DNA of 55,941 nt from Alphaproteobacteria bacterium (GTDB taxonomy: Bacteria; Pseudomonadota; Alphaproteobacteria; Rhodospirillales; Magnetospirillaceae). This document shows, piece after piece, positions 17,007-26,249 of the stretch (the stretch's first letter is position 1; each line of letters begins with the position of its first letter). The notes under the pieces are model-generated. The model was not told the origin of the DNA. It ran no database searches and was given only the letters and a program-made list of their open reading frames with translations. The DNA lies in the NCBI GenBank assembly GCA_021325215.1, contig JAJPHO010000077.1, positions 1 through 55,941 on the forward strand, in the 5' to 3' direction. The translations under genes and the position numbers were made by a program.

Positions 17007-18151
17007 CACGCAGCCCCTTCCGCCAGGAACGCCTTGAAGCGCAGCGCCACTTCCGGCGGCTTGACCGTCGGACGGCCCAGCTTGGCCATCGACCCGGCCG
17101 ACATCCGCACATGGATCATCGCCGGACCGCCGGCCTTCCGCGCCTCGGCATAGGCCTGCGCGAAGCCCTCGACGCTGGAGCAGGACGCGGCGAACGGATA
17201 GCCGCAGGCCAGCGCCACGCCGGCGATGTCGATGCCGGGAGAAACGGTGGCCTGGCCGCCGGTCGAATCATGCACGCCATTATCGAGCACGACATGGATC
17301 AGATTGGCCGGGCGATAGGCGCCGATGGTGGCCAGGTTGCCCATCTTCATCAGGAAGGCGCCGTCGCCATCGAGCACGACGACCGGCTTTTTGGTGTTCA
17401 GCGCGACGCCGAGCGCCATGGCGCTGGCCCCGCCCATCGAACCGACCTGATAGATGTGCTGACGGCGGTCATCCAGGGTGAACAGCTCGCGCCCGCATTT
17501 GCCGGTGGTGGCGACCACGGCGGCGGCCGGATCGACGATGGAGAGGAATTTCTCCAGCACCGCGGCGCGGGCCGGGGCTTCGCCGTCTCCCGGCAGATCG
17601 AGCCGGCGGCCATTGGGGCGCGCCAGCGGCGTCTGCGGGTTCAGGCTGGTTTCGGCCACGCTGTCCTTCTGCATGATCATGGCATAGGGCAGCGAGGTTC
17701 CCTCCATCCGCAGGGATGCCTGGGCCAGCGCCGGCGCCAGGGTATCCAGCGAATCGGGGAACAGGCCGTGCTCCAGCCCCATCAGGCTCAGCAGATCGGG
17801 CGTGATGACGCCCATCACCTCGTGCTGCGGCTCGTCCGGAATGCCGGGCTGGCCGCGCCAGGTGGTGACGAACAGGGTCGGGATGCGGAACGGGGCGTTC
17901 AGCGAGGTCAGCGGATTGACCGCGTTCCCCAGCCCCGAATTCTGGCACATCACGACCGTCTTGCGGCCCGCCAGCCAGGCGCCGGCGGCGATCGCCACCG
18001 CCTCGCCTTCGCTGGCCGCACCCACATAACGCAGGCTCCTGTCATTCAGGACGCCATTGATCAGTGGCGTCAGGAAGCTGCAGGGCACGCCGGTGAAGAA
18101 GTCGAATCCTTCCTTCTTCGCCGCGGCGATGAAGTCGTTTGCTTGAATCAT
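17006..18151 (-). CDS. ppd: Phosphonopyruvate decarboxylase
   Basis: The 381-residue thiamine-diphosphate enzyme converts phosphonopyruvate to phosphonoacetaldehyde, the irreversible step that pulls the unfavourable PEP mutase reaction forward. The N-terminal half holds GVPCSFLTPLINGV and the TPP-activating Glu in AASEGEAVAIAAGAWLAG. The C-terminal half holds the TPP/Mg motif GDGAFLMKMGNLATIG followed by LIHVVLDNGVHDSTGGQ. ATG 18151 overlaps the PEP mutase stop by one base (TGATG), and its own stop overlaps the next start in the same way. Length and motifs match phosphonopyruvate decarboxylase rather than sulfopyruvate decarboxylase, and the neighbours support this. Confidence 0.95.
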   Translation of the reverse strand: MIQANDFIAAAKKEGFDFFTGVPCSFLTPLINGVLNDRSLRYVGAASEGEAVAIAAGAWLAGRKTVVMCQNSGLGNAVNPLTSLNAPFRIPTLFVTTWRGQPGIPDEPQHEVMGVITPDLLSLMGLEHGLFPDSLDTLAPALAQASLRMEGTSLPYAMIMQKDSVAETSLNPQTPLARPNGRRLDLPGDGEAPARAAVLEKFLSIVDPAAAVVATTGKCGRELFTLDDRRQHIYQVGSMGGASAMALGVALNTKKPVVVLDGDGAFLMKMGNLATIGAYRPANLIHVVLDNGVHDSTGGQATVSPGIDIAGVALACGYPFAASCSSVEGFAQAYAEARKAGGPAMIHVRMSAGSMAKLGRPTVKPPEVALRFKAFLAEGAA

Positions 18152-19797
18152 CAGGTGAAGTTTCGCGCAGCCGCCACATCGGTCAGGGTGTCGACGTCCA
18201 ACCAGTGCGAGGTGATGTAGTGCACCCCCACCGGATGCTTGGCCGCCAGACGGGTAAACAGCAGAGGCAGGTCCGCCGTCTCCAACAGCCCCTCGGCTTC
18301 GATGGCGGCGATTTCCGCGCGCAGCCACTCGGAACCTTGGGCGGTGAAGCGGGCCAGGCCGATCCATTCGCCAGTCGCCTTATCGGCCGACAGAGCCTGC
18401 GACATGCTGGTCAGGCTGACCGGCCCGTCGTCGAGATAGCCGCCGGTGTAGGGCTTGTCGGTCACCACCAGATCGCCGCCCTGGCGGGGCTTGGCGTCGG
18501 CGACGATGACGATGTCGCCCTCGGCCTGCATCAGGCCGTCGAAGATGTAGTCGCGGAACAGCACGTCGCCATAGGAAACCACCAGGTCGCCCTTCAGCTT
18601 GTCCTTCGCGCAGGCCAGCGAGAACAGCTCGCCGGTCTCGGCGAAGCGGTCATTGTCGACCGTCTCGATGCCGGGAACCTGCACCGCGTCCTTGAAGGCG
18701 CCGCGCACCACCGAGATGCCGCGCACGCCGCCGTCGGACAGCGAGGTCACCAGGCGCTGCAGCAGCGACTGGCCGCGGATGTCGATCATGCATTTCGGCT
18801 TGTTCTCGGTCATCTCGCCGAGATTGCCGCCCGAAGCGGCCAGCACCACGGCCGACAGGTTGGCCTTGCCCGGCAGATAGCGGCGCTCGGCGGCTTCCAG
18901 CTCGGCATTGCCGACCAGGCGGAAGATCTCCTTGACCGGAATCACGCGGCCTTCGACCTCGTGCAGCGACTGGTCCTCGAAAATCTGGCGGCTGGTCTCG
19001 CGCATGGCCGAGATGGCCGAGCGCATATTGTGGTTCGCCCAGATGATGGTCGAGATGCCGGCATCGCGGAAGGCCTGGGTCGGGGTGTTCATGCTGTACA
19101 TGGTCGGCACGATCACCAGCGGCGCGCGGTTGGCCCAGCGGCGGGTGAATTCCAGGATCTCGTTGGCGGTGGATTTCTTGGAATGGATCAGGATCGCATC
19201 GGCGCCGGCGGCGTGATAGGCCTCGGCGCGCTCCAGCGCTTCTTCCATCGTATGGCCGGAAATCAGGGCCTCGACGCGGGCGACCAGCACGAAATCATCG
19301 TCGGTCTGGCTGTCCTTGCCGGCCTTGATGCGGCCGCAGAACTCGTCGATGTCGGCCAGCGGCTGGCGCTCGCCGATAAAGGAATTGGTCTTGGGGAACA
19401 GCTTGTCCTCGATGCAGACGCCGGCGATGTGCGTGTCGCACAGCTTCTTCACCAGGCGCCGCACATTGTTGAAATTGCCATAGCCGGTGTCGCCGTCGAC
19501 CAGGATCGGCAGGGTGGTGGCGTCGGCCATATATTCCAGCACGTCGAGAACCTGGGTCCAGGACGCTTCGTTGCTGTCGCGCAGGCCGAGCGACGCCGAG
19601 ATGGTCAGGCCCGAAGCCCACAGCCCCTTGAATCCCACCTCTTCGGCGATCTTGGCCGAGATGCCGTTATGCGCTTCCATCAGGAAGGCAAGATCCGGCG
19701 AAAAGATCTGCTCGCGCAGCAGGGTGCAGCGGCTGATAGCGCTCCCGTTGCTCTGCGCGGATTTATCGACGACAACGCTGTCGGTATTCGACCCCAT
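18151..19797 (-). CDS. pepM: Phosphoenolpyruvate mutase fused to a nucleotidyltransferase domain
   Basis: This 548-residue fusion starts the phosphonate operon. Residues about 25-300 form a PEP mutase/isocitrate-lyase barrel with the diagnostic [10 protein letters not shown] loop (130-139) and DGDTGYGN (101-108). It rearranges PEP to phosphonopyruvate and makes the C-P bond. Residues about 314-548 are a nucleotidyltransferase-like domain starting [20 protein letters not shown], with PKCM shortly after and a possible metal site in VVSYGDVLF. The usual GxGxR signature is degraded, unlike the stand-alone enzyme downstream. ATG 19797 has the strongest RBS of the operon (AGGAGGAG). PepM-nucleotidyltransferase fusions are known and associated with CMP-activated phosphonates. 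Confidence 0.95.
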   Translation of the reverse strand: MGSNTDSVVVDKSAQSNGSAISRCTLLREQIFSPDLAFLMEAHNGISAKIAEEVGFKGLWASGLTISASLGLRDSNEASWTQVLDVLEYMADATTLPILVDGDTGYGNFNNVRRLVKKLCDTHIAGVCIEDKLFPKTNSFIGERQPLADIDEFCGRIKAGKDSQTDDDFVLVARVEALISGHTMEEALERAEAYHAAGADAILIHSKKSTANEILEFTRRWANRAPLVIVPTMYSMNTPTQAFRDAGISTIIWANHNMRSAISAMRETSRQIFEDQSLHEVEGRVIPVKEIFRLVGNAELEAAERRYLPGKANLSAVVLAASGGNLGEMTENKPKCMIDIRGQSLLQRLVTSLSDGGVRGISVVRGAFKDAVQVPGIETVDNDRFAETGELFSLACAKDKLKGDLVVSYGDVLFRDYIFDGLMQAEGDIVIVADAKPRQGGDLVVTDKPYTGGYLDDGPVSLTSMSQALSADKATGEWIGLARFTAQGSEWLRAEIAAIEAEGLLETADLPLLFTRLAAKHPVGVHYITSHWLDVDTLTDVAAARNFT

Positions 19798-19881
19798 GAA
19801 AACACTCCTCCTGCGTCAACCCACCAGTTGACGGCCCATCTTCCAGATTTACGGGTTTTCCCGATTGTAAAATTCGCGCAT

Positions 19882-19897
19882 AAAAACCGCGCGGTTT
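19882..19897 (-). terminator. Possible terminator after the secretion operon
   Basis: The perfect 14-base palindrome AAACCGCGCGGTTT (19884-19897) is followed on the - strand by TTTTT. It lies about 97 bases beyond the last pseudopilin stop and about 85 bases before the pepM start. The stem is short, so termination would be weak. The rest of the 196-base gap (19798-19993) is AT-richer and must hold the promoter of the phosphonate operon, but no clear -35/-10 pair was seen. Confidence 0.45.
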
Positions 19898-19993
19898 AGC
19901 CCACCGATCCCATGTTGGGACGTGTCAATCTCAAGTCAAGGAATATTCTGTTACAATCTGGGCCAACTCCAGACTGCGTGGGGCTTCCGGGAC

Positions 19994-20446
19994 TTAATCG
20001 GGACTCGGAAGGAAGACCCATTCCGAGTAAGAGGACTTAGCCTCGAAGTCGCGAAAAATCAATGGGAAGCGGGTGATCTTTATCGGCTTGGCTTTGGAGA
20101 GACTGTGGATGCCGATGATGCTTTGCCCGTCCGGCCCCAGCACCACCCCCCAGGTCAGCTTGCCGGTCACCGGATCGGCGGGAATCCGCCGCAGATAGCG
20201 GTGCGGATTGGCGAAACGCGGATCGCGCAGCAGATCGTTGAGGCTGTGCGGCGCTCCCGGCGCGGCGCGGGAAAAATTTTTCAGCGCATCGCGAAACTCG
20301 ACGCCGATCGCCAGCAGCTCCTCTTCGGCGGCATGGCGCTGCAGCACCGCGCCCATCTGCAGGGTTCCGGCCGCCGCCACGCCGATGATCGCCAGCACGA
20401 TCAGCAGGCCGATATAGGTGAATCCCTCCTGCGAACGCCGGTTCAT
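19994..20446 (-). CDS. Pseudopilin lacking Glu5, GspK-like tip candidate
   Basis: The 150-residue prepilin has a basic leader (MNRRSQEG) and a hydrophobic N-terminal helix, cleaved after Gly to begin FTYIGLLIVLAIIG. Position 5 of the mature helix is Gly, not the Glu conserved in most pilins. Lack of Glu5 is typical of GspK, the pseudopilin at the fibre tip in type II secretion, so this is the likely tip subunit, though GspK is usually much longer. The start overlaps the previous stop (ATGA), and it is the last gene of the secretion operon. The remainder contains HRYLRRIPADPVTGKLTWG, a common minor-pseudopilin motif. Confidence 0.8.
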   Translation of the reverse strand: MNRRSQEGFTYIGLLIVLAIIGVAAAGTLQMGAVLQRHAAEEELLAIGVEFRDALKNFSRAAPGAPHSLNDLLRDPRFANPHRYLRRIPADPVTGKLTWGVVLGPDGQSIIGIHSLSKAKPIKITRFPLIFRDFEAKSSYSEWVFLPSPD

Positions 20447-20823
20447 TTATCGGCGAACGGACGCCCGTCGCGTCCGGACCCTTCCGCACTGCTGTGCAGG
20501 TCGTAGACGTTGCCGGCGACGCCCTCCTGCGGCGCGATGATGGTCCAGGTGGTATAGCTGTCGGCGATCGGGTCGAACGGCACGCCGCGCAGGTAACGCT
20601 TGTCGACCAGCTCGTCCAGGCTGTCGGGATAGCGGCCGGTATCGCCATAGAATTTGTCGATCGCCTCGCGGGTGATGCGCAGATTTTCCGCCAGCACGGT
20701 TTCCTTGGAGGAATCGATCGAATGGAAATAGCGCGGCACGGCCAGCCCCAGCAGCAGGCCGAGGATGGCCAGCACCACCAGCAGCTCGACGAGGGTAAAT
20801 CCCGATTGGCGTCGGTTCTTCAT
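20443..20823 (-). CDS. GspG-like pseudopilin
   Basis: The 126-residue prepilin has the standard class III signal (MKNRRQSG, then FTLVELLVVLAILGLLLG) including Glu5 of the mature protein. The C-terminal part has RYPDSLDELVDKRYLRGVPF, in which the PDSLDEL and RG-P-DP pattern is typical of GspG-like minor pseudopilins. It assembles into the periplasmic pseudopilus of type II secretion after processing by a prepilin peptidase, which is not encoded in this window. It lies 4 bases after the previous pseudopilin and overlaps the next. Confidence 0.88.
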   Translation of the reverse strand: MKNRRQSGFTLVELLVVLAILGLLLGLAVPRYFHSIDSSKETVLAENLRITREAIDKFYGDTGRYPDSLDELVDKRYLRGVPFDPIADSYTTWTIIAPQEGVAGNVYDLHSSAEGSGRDGRPFADK

Positions 20824-20827
20824 CCCG

Positions 20828-21301
20828 TCACCATTTCCGATAGGGCACGCCATTGAGGCCGATGCGATTGCTCGGCGTATAGACGTCATAGACATCCTCG
20901 CCCTCCTGCGGATCGTCGGCCTCGCTGGCGTAAGAGCGCTTGCCCCAGGTCGCCGAATCCGCCAATTCCGGGTCCGACGAGAAGGGATTGCGCGGAATCC
21001 GGCGCAGGAAATAGATCTTGCTGCGCTTGGGGTCGCGCTGATCGACCACGCCGTCGACCAGCAGGTCGAGCTCCTTGGGATAGGAACTGGAACCGGCCTC
21101 CTTGGGGATGCGCCCATCCTCGGAGGCCTTGTGATAGGCGTCGATGGCGGCGCGGATCTCGCGCAGATCGCGGCGCAGTTCGGCCTCCTGGGTGCGCTGG
21201 ACCGCCACCTGGGCGACCGGCACGGCGATGCTGGCCAGCAATCCCACGATGGCGAGCGTGACCAGCAGCTCGATCAGGGTAAAGCCGGCCTGCTCCCTCA
21301 T
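20828..21301 (-). CDS. GspG-like pseudopilin
   Basis: The 157-residue prepilin has leader MREQAG, then [18 protein letters not shown] with Glu5 present. It continues with a long helix ([20 protein letters not shown]) and [11 protein letters not shown]...[10 protein letters not shown], a minor-pseudopilin pattern. Its ATG overlaps the GspD stop (ATGA), so it is translated with the secretin. The three pseudopilins after gspD differ in length and C-termini, which suggests distinct positions at the pseudopilus tip. Confidence 0.88.
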   Translation of the reverse strand: MREQAGFTLIELLVTLAIVGLLASIAVPVAQVAVQRTQEAELRRDLREIRAAIDAYHKASEDGRIPKEAGSSSYPKELDLLVDGVVDQRDPKRSKIYFLRRIPRNPFSSDPELADSATWGKRSYASEADDPQEGEDVYDVYTPSNRIGLNGVPYRKW

Positions 21302-23757
21302 TGCGTGATCTGCAGGCTGAAGGGGGCGGGCGGCGCCAGCGATACGCCGACATTGCCGATCCCGGTCGGCGCCGCCGACAGCAACTGGACGCTGGTCGAG
21401 GTCGCCGCCGCCAGGGGACGGAAGGTGATGGTGGCGAATACGCCTTCGGCGGTGGCGCCGGCGCCCGACGTGGACACGTCGGACAAAGTCAGCTGGCCGC
21501 TGCCGAGACGGCTGGTGAAGGTGGTGGCCGAGCCGCCGCTGCGCAGGAAGGGCCCCTCGGCGATATTGACCACTTCCAGCTTGGCCGGATCGAAGCCGAT
21601 GGTCATCGGCAGGCTGGTGATCGCCTGGGTCGATTGCATTACCAGGCTGAGGGTGAAGTTGCTGCCGACCGCGGCGACCGGATTTCCCTGCCATTGCAGC
21701 TGGGCGATGCCGGCGGCCGGAACCCCGCCCGCCGCCACTTCGCCGGTGCCGGTCGAGGCGTCGCTGCCGGTCAGGGCGTTCTGGGTCAAGCCGGTGTCGC
21801 CCGCCGCGGTGCCATAGCCGGTCGAGTTGCCGGTGACCGCCCCCGCTCCGGCCGGCGCCGCCGGCGTGGACGGAGCCGCCGAATTCGACCCGGTCAGGGA
21901 GGACGACGTCGACGAGGAGGACACCGGGGCCGCCGAACCGCCGCCGCCACCGACGCCATGCAGGCTCGTTTCGGTACCGGAATTGAACATCGCATTGGCG
22001 GCGTCGGGACGCTGAACGTTGCGCACCAGATGCGGCGTGATGGCCAGCACGATCTCGGTCTTTTCGTCATCGTCGGTGGTGGCGCCGAACAGGCTGCCGA
22101 GAATAGGCATGTCGCCCAGGCCCGGCAGCTTGTTGCCCGAGGTGCGCTCGGTGGTGTCGATCAGGCCGGCCAGCACGTCGGTCTCGCCATTCTTCAGGCG
22201 CAGCGAGGTCGAGGTGTTGCGGGTGCCGATCTCGTAGGCGGTCGTGCCGGTCTGGGTGGTGATGGTGTTGATGATGCTGGATACCTCCAGCGACACCTTG
22301 ATGCCGACATTGTCGTCCAGATAGATGGTCGGCTCGACATTGAGGGTCAGGCCGACATCGATATAGCTGACCGATTGCGACAGGAAGCCGGTCGAAGTGG
22401 CGGTCGAGGTGATGTTGGGCACCCGTTCGCCGATCAGGATCTTGGCCTTGTCGTGATTGCGCACGCGGATGCGCGGATTGGTCAGCAGTTTGGCATGGGA
22501 ATCCTGCAGATTGGCGTTGGCGGTCGCCCCGCCGACGGACACGCCGACGCTGCGCGAGGTCTGGTGCGCCAGATCGTGCAGCGACAGGATCGAGGTCGAA
22601 TTGGTGGTGCTCGCCGTGCTGCTGGTGTTGCCATAGCTGCCATTGCCGGACGAGCTGCTGTTGGTATTGCTGCCCACCGCGGTGCCGAGCGGCGTCGGCG
22701 TGAAGGTGGCCGAAGCCGGCCATTGGATGCCGAGATCCTGCAGCCAGGTGCGCTGCACCTCAAGAACCTCGACGTCGAGCATCACTTCCGGATCGGCGAC
22801 ATCCTCGACCGCGACCAGCTTCTCGGCCATGCGGATGGCGTCGGGCGTCTCGCGCAGCACGATCATGTTGAGCTTTTCGTCGACCGCGATGTCCTTGACC
22901 TTGAGGATGGTCTTCAGGGTGTTGGCGACCGTCTTGGCCTCGGCATTGGCGAGGTAGAAGGTGCGGACGTCGAGCTCCTGATAATCCTTCTGCTTGGCGC
23001 CGTTGTTCGGATAGATCAGCACCGTATTGCCGTCCATCACCTGCTGTTCCAGCTGGTTGGTCAGCAGAACGAACCTCACCGCCGCCTCGATGGTGCTGTT
23101 CTTGAGGAAGATCGAGGTATGCTGGTCGGTCTTCACATCCTTGTCGAACAGGAAATTGAGGCCCGAGCTGTGCGACAGCACTTCGAACACCTGCTTGAGC
23201 GACACATCCTTGAATTCGATGGTGATCGGCTTCTTGTAGCTGTCCGCCAATTTCTGCACGGCCGGTTCCGGCTGGCGGGCTTCGAGCTTGCGCTTGATGC
23301 CCAGCGCGCGCGGATCGTTCGGCGCCTCGGTCAGCACGCGCGCCACCTTCTGCGCGGCGACGTCGGACTGGCCCTTGGTCAGCGCCGTGTCGGCCTCGTC
23401 GAGCAGTGCCGCCTGGCGGATGCGGGCATCGAGCGCCGCCAGGCCGTCGATGGCCCGTTCATAGGCGGGATCGAGCGACAGCGCATGGCGATAGAGACGG
23501 CGCGCCTCCTCATAGGCGCCCTTGCCGGCCAGCTTGTCGGCCTGCTCGACCGACTGCACCAGGGCATGTTCGCGCGCCGCCAGCCAGGCCGAGCGGTATT
23601 GCACGTCATGCGGTTCGCGGGCCAGGGCCTCCTCGAACTTGGCCATGCTCTCTTCCGGCCTGCCCTGATCCATCAGGGTCACACCGTCGTGATAGGCCTC
23701 TTCGGCGGCGCAGCCGGCCAGCAGCAGGACAACGGAAAGAAGGGCGAACCGCCTCAT
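21298..23757 (-). CDS. gspD: Secretin lipoprotein GspD with TPR and cohesin-like domains
   Basis: The 819-residue protein has a lipobox ([10 protein letters not shown], acylated C16), TPR-like repeats at about 20-120 ([20 protein letters not shown]), a secretin N domain at about 170-240 ([16 protein letters not shown]), further N-domain sequence, and a secretin core at about 340-600 ending in [16 protein letters not shown] and [14 protein letters not shown] Ser/Gly/Ala-rich linker at about 610-680 leads to a C-terminal domain of about 135 residues resembling cohesin ([20 protein letters not shown], then [12 protein letters not shown]). It forms the outer-membrane pore of the secretion system. 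A lipidated secretin needs no separate pilotin, and none is visible. The cohesin-like tail is unusual and would face the cell surface or chamber. Confidence 0.92.
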   Translation of the reverse strand: MRRFALLSVVLLLAGCAAEEAYHDGVTLMDQGRPEESMAKFEEALAREPHDVQYRSAWLAAREHALVQSVEQADKLAGKGAYEEARRLYRHALSLDPAYERAIDGLAALDARIRQAALLDEADTALTKGQSDVAAQKVARVLTEAPNDPRALGIKRKLEARQPEPAVQKLADSYKKPITIEFKDVSLKQVFEVLSHSSGLNFLFDKDVKTDQHTSIFLKNSTIEAAVRFVLLTNQLEQQVMDGNTVLIYPNNGAKQKDYQELDVRTFYLANAEAKTVANTLKTILKVKDIAVDEKLNMIVLRETPDAIRMAEKLVAVEDVADPEVMLDVEVLEVQRTWLQDLGIQWPASATFTPTPLGTAVGSNTNSSSSGNGSYGNTSSTASTTNSTSILSLHDLAHQTSRSVGVSVGGATANANLQDSHAKLLTNPRIRVRNHDKAKILIGERVPNITSTATSTGFLSQSVSYIDVGLTLNVEPTIYLDDNVGIKVSLEVSSIINTITTQTGTTAYEIGTRNTSTSLRLKNGETDVLAGLIDTTERTSGNKLPGLGDMPILGSLFGATTDDDEKTEIVLAITPHLVRNVQRPDAANAMFNSGTETSLHGVGGGGGSAAPVSSSSTSSSLTGSNSAAPSTPAAPAGAGAVTGNSTGYGTAAGDTGLTQNALTGSDASTGTGEVAAGGVPAAGIAQLQWQGNPVAAVGSNFTLSLVMQSTQAITSLPMTIGFDPAKLEVVNIAEGPFLRSGGSATTFTSRLGSGQLTLSDVSTSGAGATAEGVFATITFRPLAAATSTSVQLLSAAPTGIGNVGVSLAPPAPFSLQITQ

Positions 23758-24284
23758 TGATCGGCACCGATGGACAAGGTCTGCATCTCTTTCATGGGCA
23801 GGAAGGTCATGGTCATGGTGGGCGGCCTGATGGCGTTGACGACGTAGGTGCTGTCGATGACGGTGCCTTCTCGGACGAAGTAGGTCTTGTCGCCGATAGC
23901 GAGGAAGATCTCCCATTTGCCGTTCTCGAACTTCTTGCCGAGATAGGTGAAGGGCAGCGGCGGCAGGGTGTCGACGACAGGGGCGGCGTCTTTGGCGGAG
24001 TCGGACTGCGCCTCGAACAAGGCGCGGGTGCCGAACAGAGAGGGCGGTTCGGAAGGCGGCGCGTGACCGATCAGATCCTGGCGCGGCACCAAAGCGAGAA
24101 TGGCCGGCGCCGCATGTTTGCGGTCGCCGGACCGGGCCGGAGCCGGCGCGGCGGGCGCGGATGAGGACGGCGAATGCGCCACCGCCTCGACGGTGGCCGG
24201 ACCGTTCGGGGTGCGATCGCCGAACACGGCGACGCCGGCGGCGACGGCCAGCCCGCCGAACAGCAGCAGGTTGCGGCGGTTCAT
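23754..24284 (-). CDS. PilP/GspC-like inner-membrane protein
   Basis: The 176-residue protein has an N-terminal membrane anchor (MNRRNLLLFGGLAVAAGVAV), a Pro/Ala-rich linker and a small C-terminal beta domain (PPLPFTYLGKKFENGKWEIF, then FVREGTVIDSTYVV). The PPLPF-Y-G-K start and the G-V--G--I pattern resemble the homology region of GspC and PilP, which link the inner-membrane platform to the secretin. It sits between the PilO-like gene and gspD, the position of pilP in type IV pilus operons, and overlaps both neighbours by 4 bases. Sequence similarity is weak, so position carries much of the assignment. Confidence 0.7.
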   Translation of the reverse strand: MNRRNLLLFGGLAVAAGVAVFGDRTPNGPATVEAVAHSPSSSAPAAPAPARSGDRKHAAPAILALVPRQDLIGHAPPSEPPSLFGTRALFEAQSDSAKDAAPVVDTLPPLPFTYLGKKFENGKWEIFLAIGDKTYFVREGTVIDSTYVVNAIRPPTMTMTFLPMKEMQTLSIGADQ

Positions 24285-24895
24285 TTCCCGCCCTCCTGCC
24301 GGTTGTTGGTGGCGATACCGGCGGCGTAATCGGGCGGTCCGGCCAGGTAGAGGGTGAAATGCAGCCGCGCATCGACATCGGTCTCGCCCGCCGCGCGCCG
24401 CTTGAAGGCGATCTCGTCGAGCGAGGCGTAAGGCAAGGCCAGCAAAACCTGTTCGCAGAAGACGCGCAGCGCCAGATAGCTGCCCTTGACCGGCAGGCGC
24501 ACCGAATAGGCATAGAAACCGCCGGCCTTCTCATAGGTCAGACGGTATTCGGCCTCATCGAGCACGAGAAGCTGGCGGTCGGCTTCGGCGAAGATGGTCT
24601 TCAGCGCCTGGTCGGCCTTATGCACGTCGCCGAGATTGGCGCGGAAGGCGCCAAGATTGGACGGCGCCGCTTGTGGCGCGGCGGCGCCTTGCCGGACTTC
24701 ATGACGCAGGCGGGATTGCAGCTCGGTCAGCGTCTCGCGCCGGGCGATCAGCTGGTCTTCCAGGCCGGGCAGCAGGAACAGGCAGGCGGCGGCGCCGGCG
24801 ATCAGCAGCGCGAGGGCGGCCAGATTGGTCCAGCCGAAGCGGCCGAGAACCAGCCGCCCCCGCAGCAGACGGACGCGAAGAGCCAGCGCGGTCAT
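24281..24895 (-). CDS. PilO/GspM-like inner-membrane protein
   Basis: The 204-residue bitopic membrane protein has a cytoplasmic N-terminus, a transmembrane helix at about 24-45 (LAALALLIAGAAACLFLLPG), a coiled-coil region (IARRETLTELQSRLRHEV) and a small alpha/beta domain (SVRLPVKGSYLALRVFCEQV) like the ferredoxin-like domain of PilO and GspM. Its place after PilM- and PilN-like genes supports PilO. It should pair with the PilN-like protein to connect the cytoplasmic ring and the secretin. Confidence 0.75.
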   Translation of the reverse strand: MTALALRVRLLRGRLVLGRFGWTNLAALALLIAGAAACLFLLPGLEDQLIARRETLTELQSRLRHEVRQGAAAPQAAPSNLGAFRANLGDVHKADQALKTIFAEADRQLLVLDEAEYRLTYEKAGGFYAYSVRLPVKGSYLALRVFCEQVLLALPYASLDEIAFKRRAAGETDVDARLHFTLYLAGPPDYAAGIATNNRQEGGK

Positions 24896-25443
24896 GGCGC
24901 GGCACTCCGCCAGGCCGCTTCGATCTGCAGGCGCACGGCATGATGCGGATCGGTTTCCTCGACCGCGTGGCGGGTCAGGAAGACGCCAGCCAGGAAGGGC
25001 TGGCCCTTCAGGCTGTCGACCGCTTCCAGCATATGCTCGCTGTCGGCGGTCTCGGCTTCGATGCGGATCACCGAGCGCTTGGCGTCCGGTTCCAGCGACA
25101 GCAATTCGAGGCTGGGCGGCGTGCCGGCTTCGACGGCGTCGAGCACGTCGCGCCAAGGCAGGTTCAACTGGCGGATCGCCGCATTGACCGCCAGGGCCTG
25201 TTCCTCGGTGAGTCCGGTATCGGCGGCCGGATGCTTCTGGCGGGCGCGCTGGTCGAGCTCGGCCTGCACGCCGGCGACCTCGCCATCGGCTTCGTCGAGA
25301 GCGGTGAGCGTACGATGCGCCTGCCAGCCGGCGACGGCGCACAGCAGCAGGCCGGCCAAAGCGGCCAATCGCGCGGCCGGGCCGGTCTCCTCGACCAGCC
25401 GGCTCCACGAAGCCGGCGCGAAATCGATGGCCTGACGCCTCAT
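24892..25443 (-). CDS. PilN/GspL-C-like inner-membrane protein
   Basis: The 183-residue protein has a short cytoplasmic stretch, one transmembrane helix at about 24-43 (RLAALAGLLLCAVAGWQAHR), a coiled coil and a periplasmic ferredoxin-like domain (LPWRDVLDAVEAGTPPSLEL followed by an IRIEAETADSEHMLEAVDSL pattern), which is how PilN is built. It overlaps the PilM-like gene and the PilO-like gene by 4 bases each. In classical type II systems the same role is played by the C-terminal part of GspL. Confidence 0.78.
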   Translation of the reverse strand: MRRQAIDFAPASWSRLVEETGPAARLAALAGLLLCAVAGWQAHRTLTALDEADGEVAGVQAELDQRARQKHPAADTGLTEEQALAVNAAIRQLNLPWRDVLDAVEAGTPPSLELLSLEPDAKRSVIRIEAETADSEHMLEAVDSLKGQPFLAGVFLTRHAVEETDPHHAVRLQIEAAWRSAAP

Positions 25444-26249
25444 CGCGCCGGCCTCTCGCCGATCATCGGCAGGAACAGCTCGCCGCCCGGACGGCGGCGG
25501 CGCGGCGGATCGATGCGGGTGATCTGCAGCCCATCCTGGATGGCCGGCAGCACCAATCCCGGAACCGGACCGCCGAACAGTTTCAGCTCGGATGGCTCGT
25601 CGAGGCCCTGGCGCAGCGCGGCGGCGCGCACAGCGTCGATCAGGCGTCCGCCCGGCAGCGGCGCGCGGTGGACGGCGGCGAGGTCGCCCTCCGCCGTGCA
25701 GCCGAACGTGATCTGACCACCCTGCATCACGCCCAGCCAGGCCGAGCCGAGGCGGCGATAAAGGCGGTTCCAGGCCAGCACGAAAGTCGGCGCCATCGAC
25801 ACCAGCCGCAGCCCATGATCGCGCGCCGCGGCCTGCACGGCGGAGGCCATCACGGCGGGCATCGCGCAGGCCAGGAACGGCCGGTCGGCGGCCGGCGCGC
25901 AATCGATCCGCCAGGCGGAGGGATCATCGCCATAGAGGGTATGGAAGCGCATCGCCGTCGAGGCCCGCACATCCTGCAGGCTGACCGCGTTGCGTGGCGG
26001 CGGCACCATGAACAGGCGCACGCACTCGTCGGCCAGAGCGACCGCCAGCGGCAGACCGGCATAACGCTTTCCGCCCAGCGCGGTGGCCAGGCGGGCGGAC
26101 AGATCGGGGCCGGCTTCCACAGCGGGCAATTCCAGCAGCGGCACGGCGCCGCGCCGCCAGCCATTGGGCCGCAGCACCAAAGTCAGGCCGGCCCGCCCGA
26201 TGCCGAGATGCAGCCGGGCCCCGGCCAGGACCGGGAGCAGGTTAAGCAT
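25440..26249 (-). CDS. PilM/GspL-N-like cytoplasmic protein
   Basis: The 269-residue protein has weak actin-like (ASKHA) fold character: beta-rich N-terminus (LHLGIGRAGLTLVLRPNG), a central segment LPLAVALADECVRLFMVPPP and a late GVMQGGQITFGCTAEGD hairpin. No membrane segment is seen. Position before PilN- and PilO-like genes and after the GspE ATPase fits PilM or the cytoplasmic half of GspL, which docks the ATPase to the inner-membrane complex. The nucleotide-binding motifs of PilM are not obvious, so it may be a degenerate member. Confidence 0.65.
   Translation of the reverse strand: MLNLLPVLAGARLHLGIGRAGLTLVLRPNGWRRGAVPLLELPAVEAGPDLSARLATALGGKRYAGLPLAVALADECVRLFMVPPPRNAVSLQDVRASTAMRFHTLYGDDPSAWRIDCAPAADRPFLACAMPAVMASAVQAAARDHGLRLVSMAPTFVLAWNRLYRRLGSAWLGVMQGGQITFGCTAEGDLAAVHRAPLPGGRLIDAVRAAALRQGLDEPSELKLFGGPVPGLVLPAIQDGLQITRIDPPRRRRPGGELFLPMIGERPAR

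Noticed and set aside
23754-24534. Upstream extension of the secretin frame beyond ATG 23757
   Set aside because: The upstream frame is Arg-rich and overlaps the PilP-like gene. The lipobox starting at ATG 23757 and the ATGA overlap make the shorter start far more likely.
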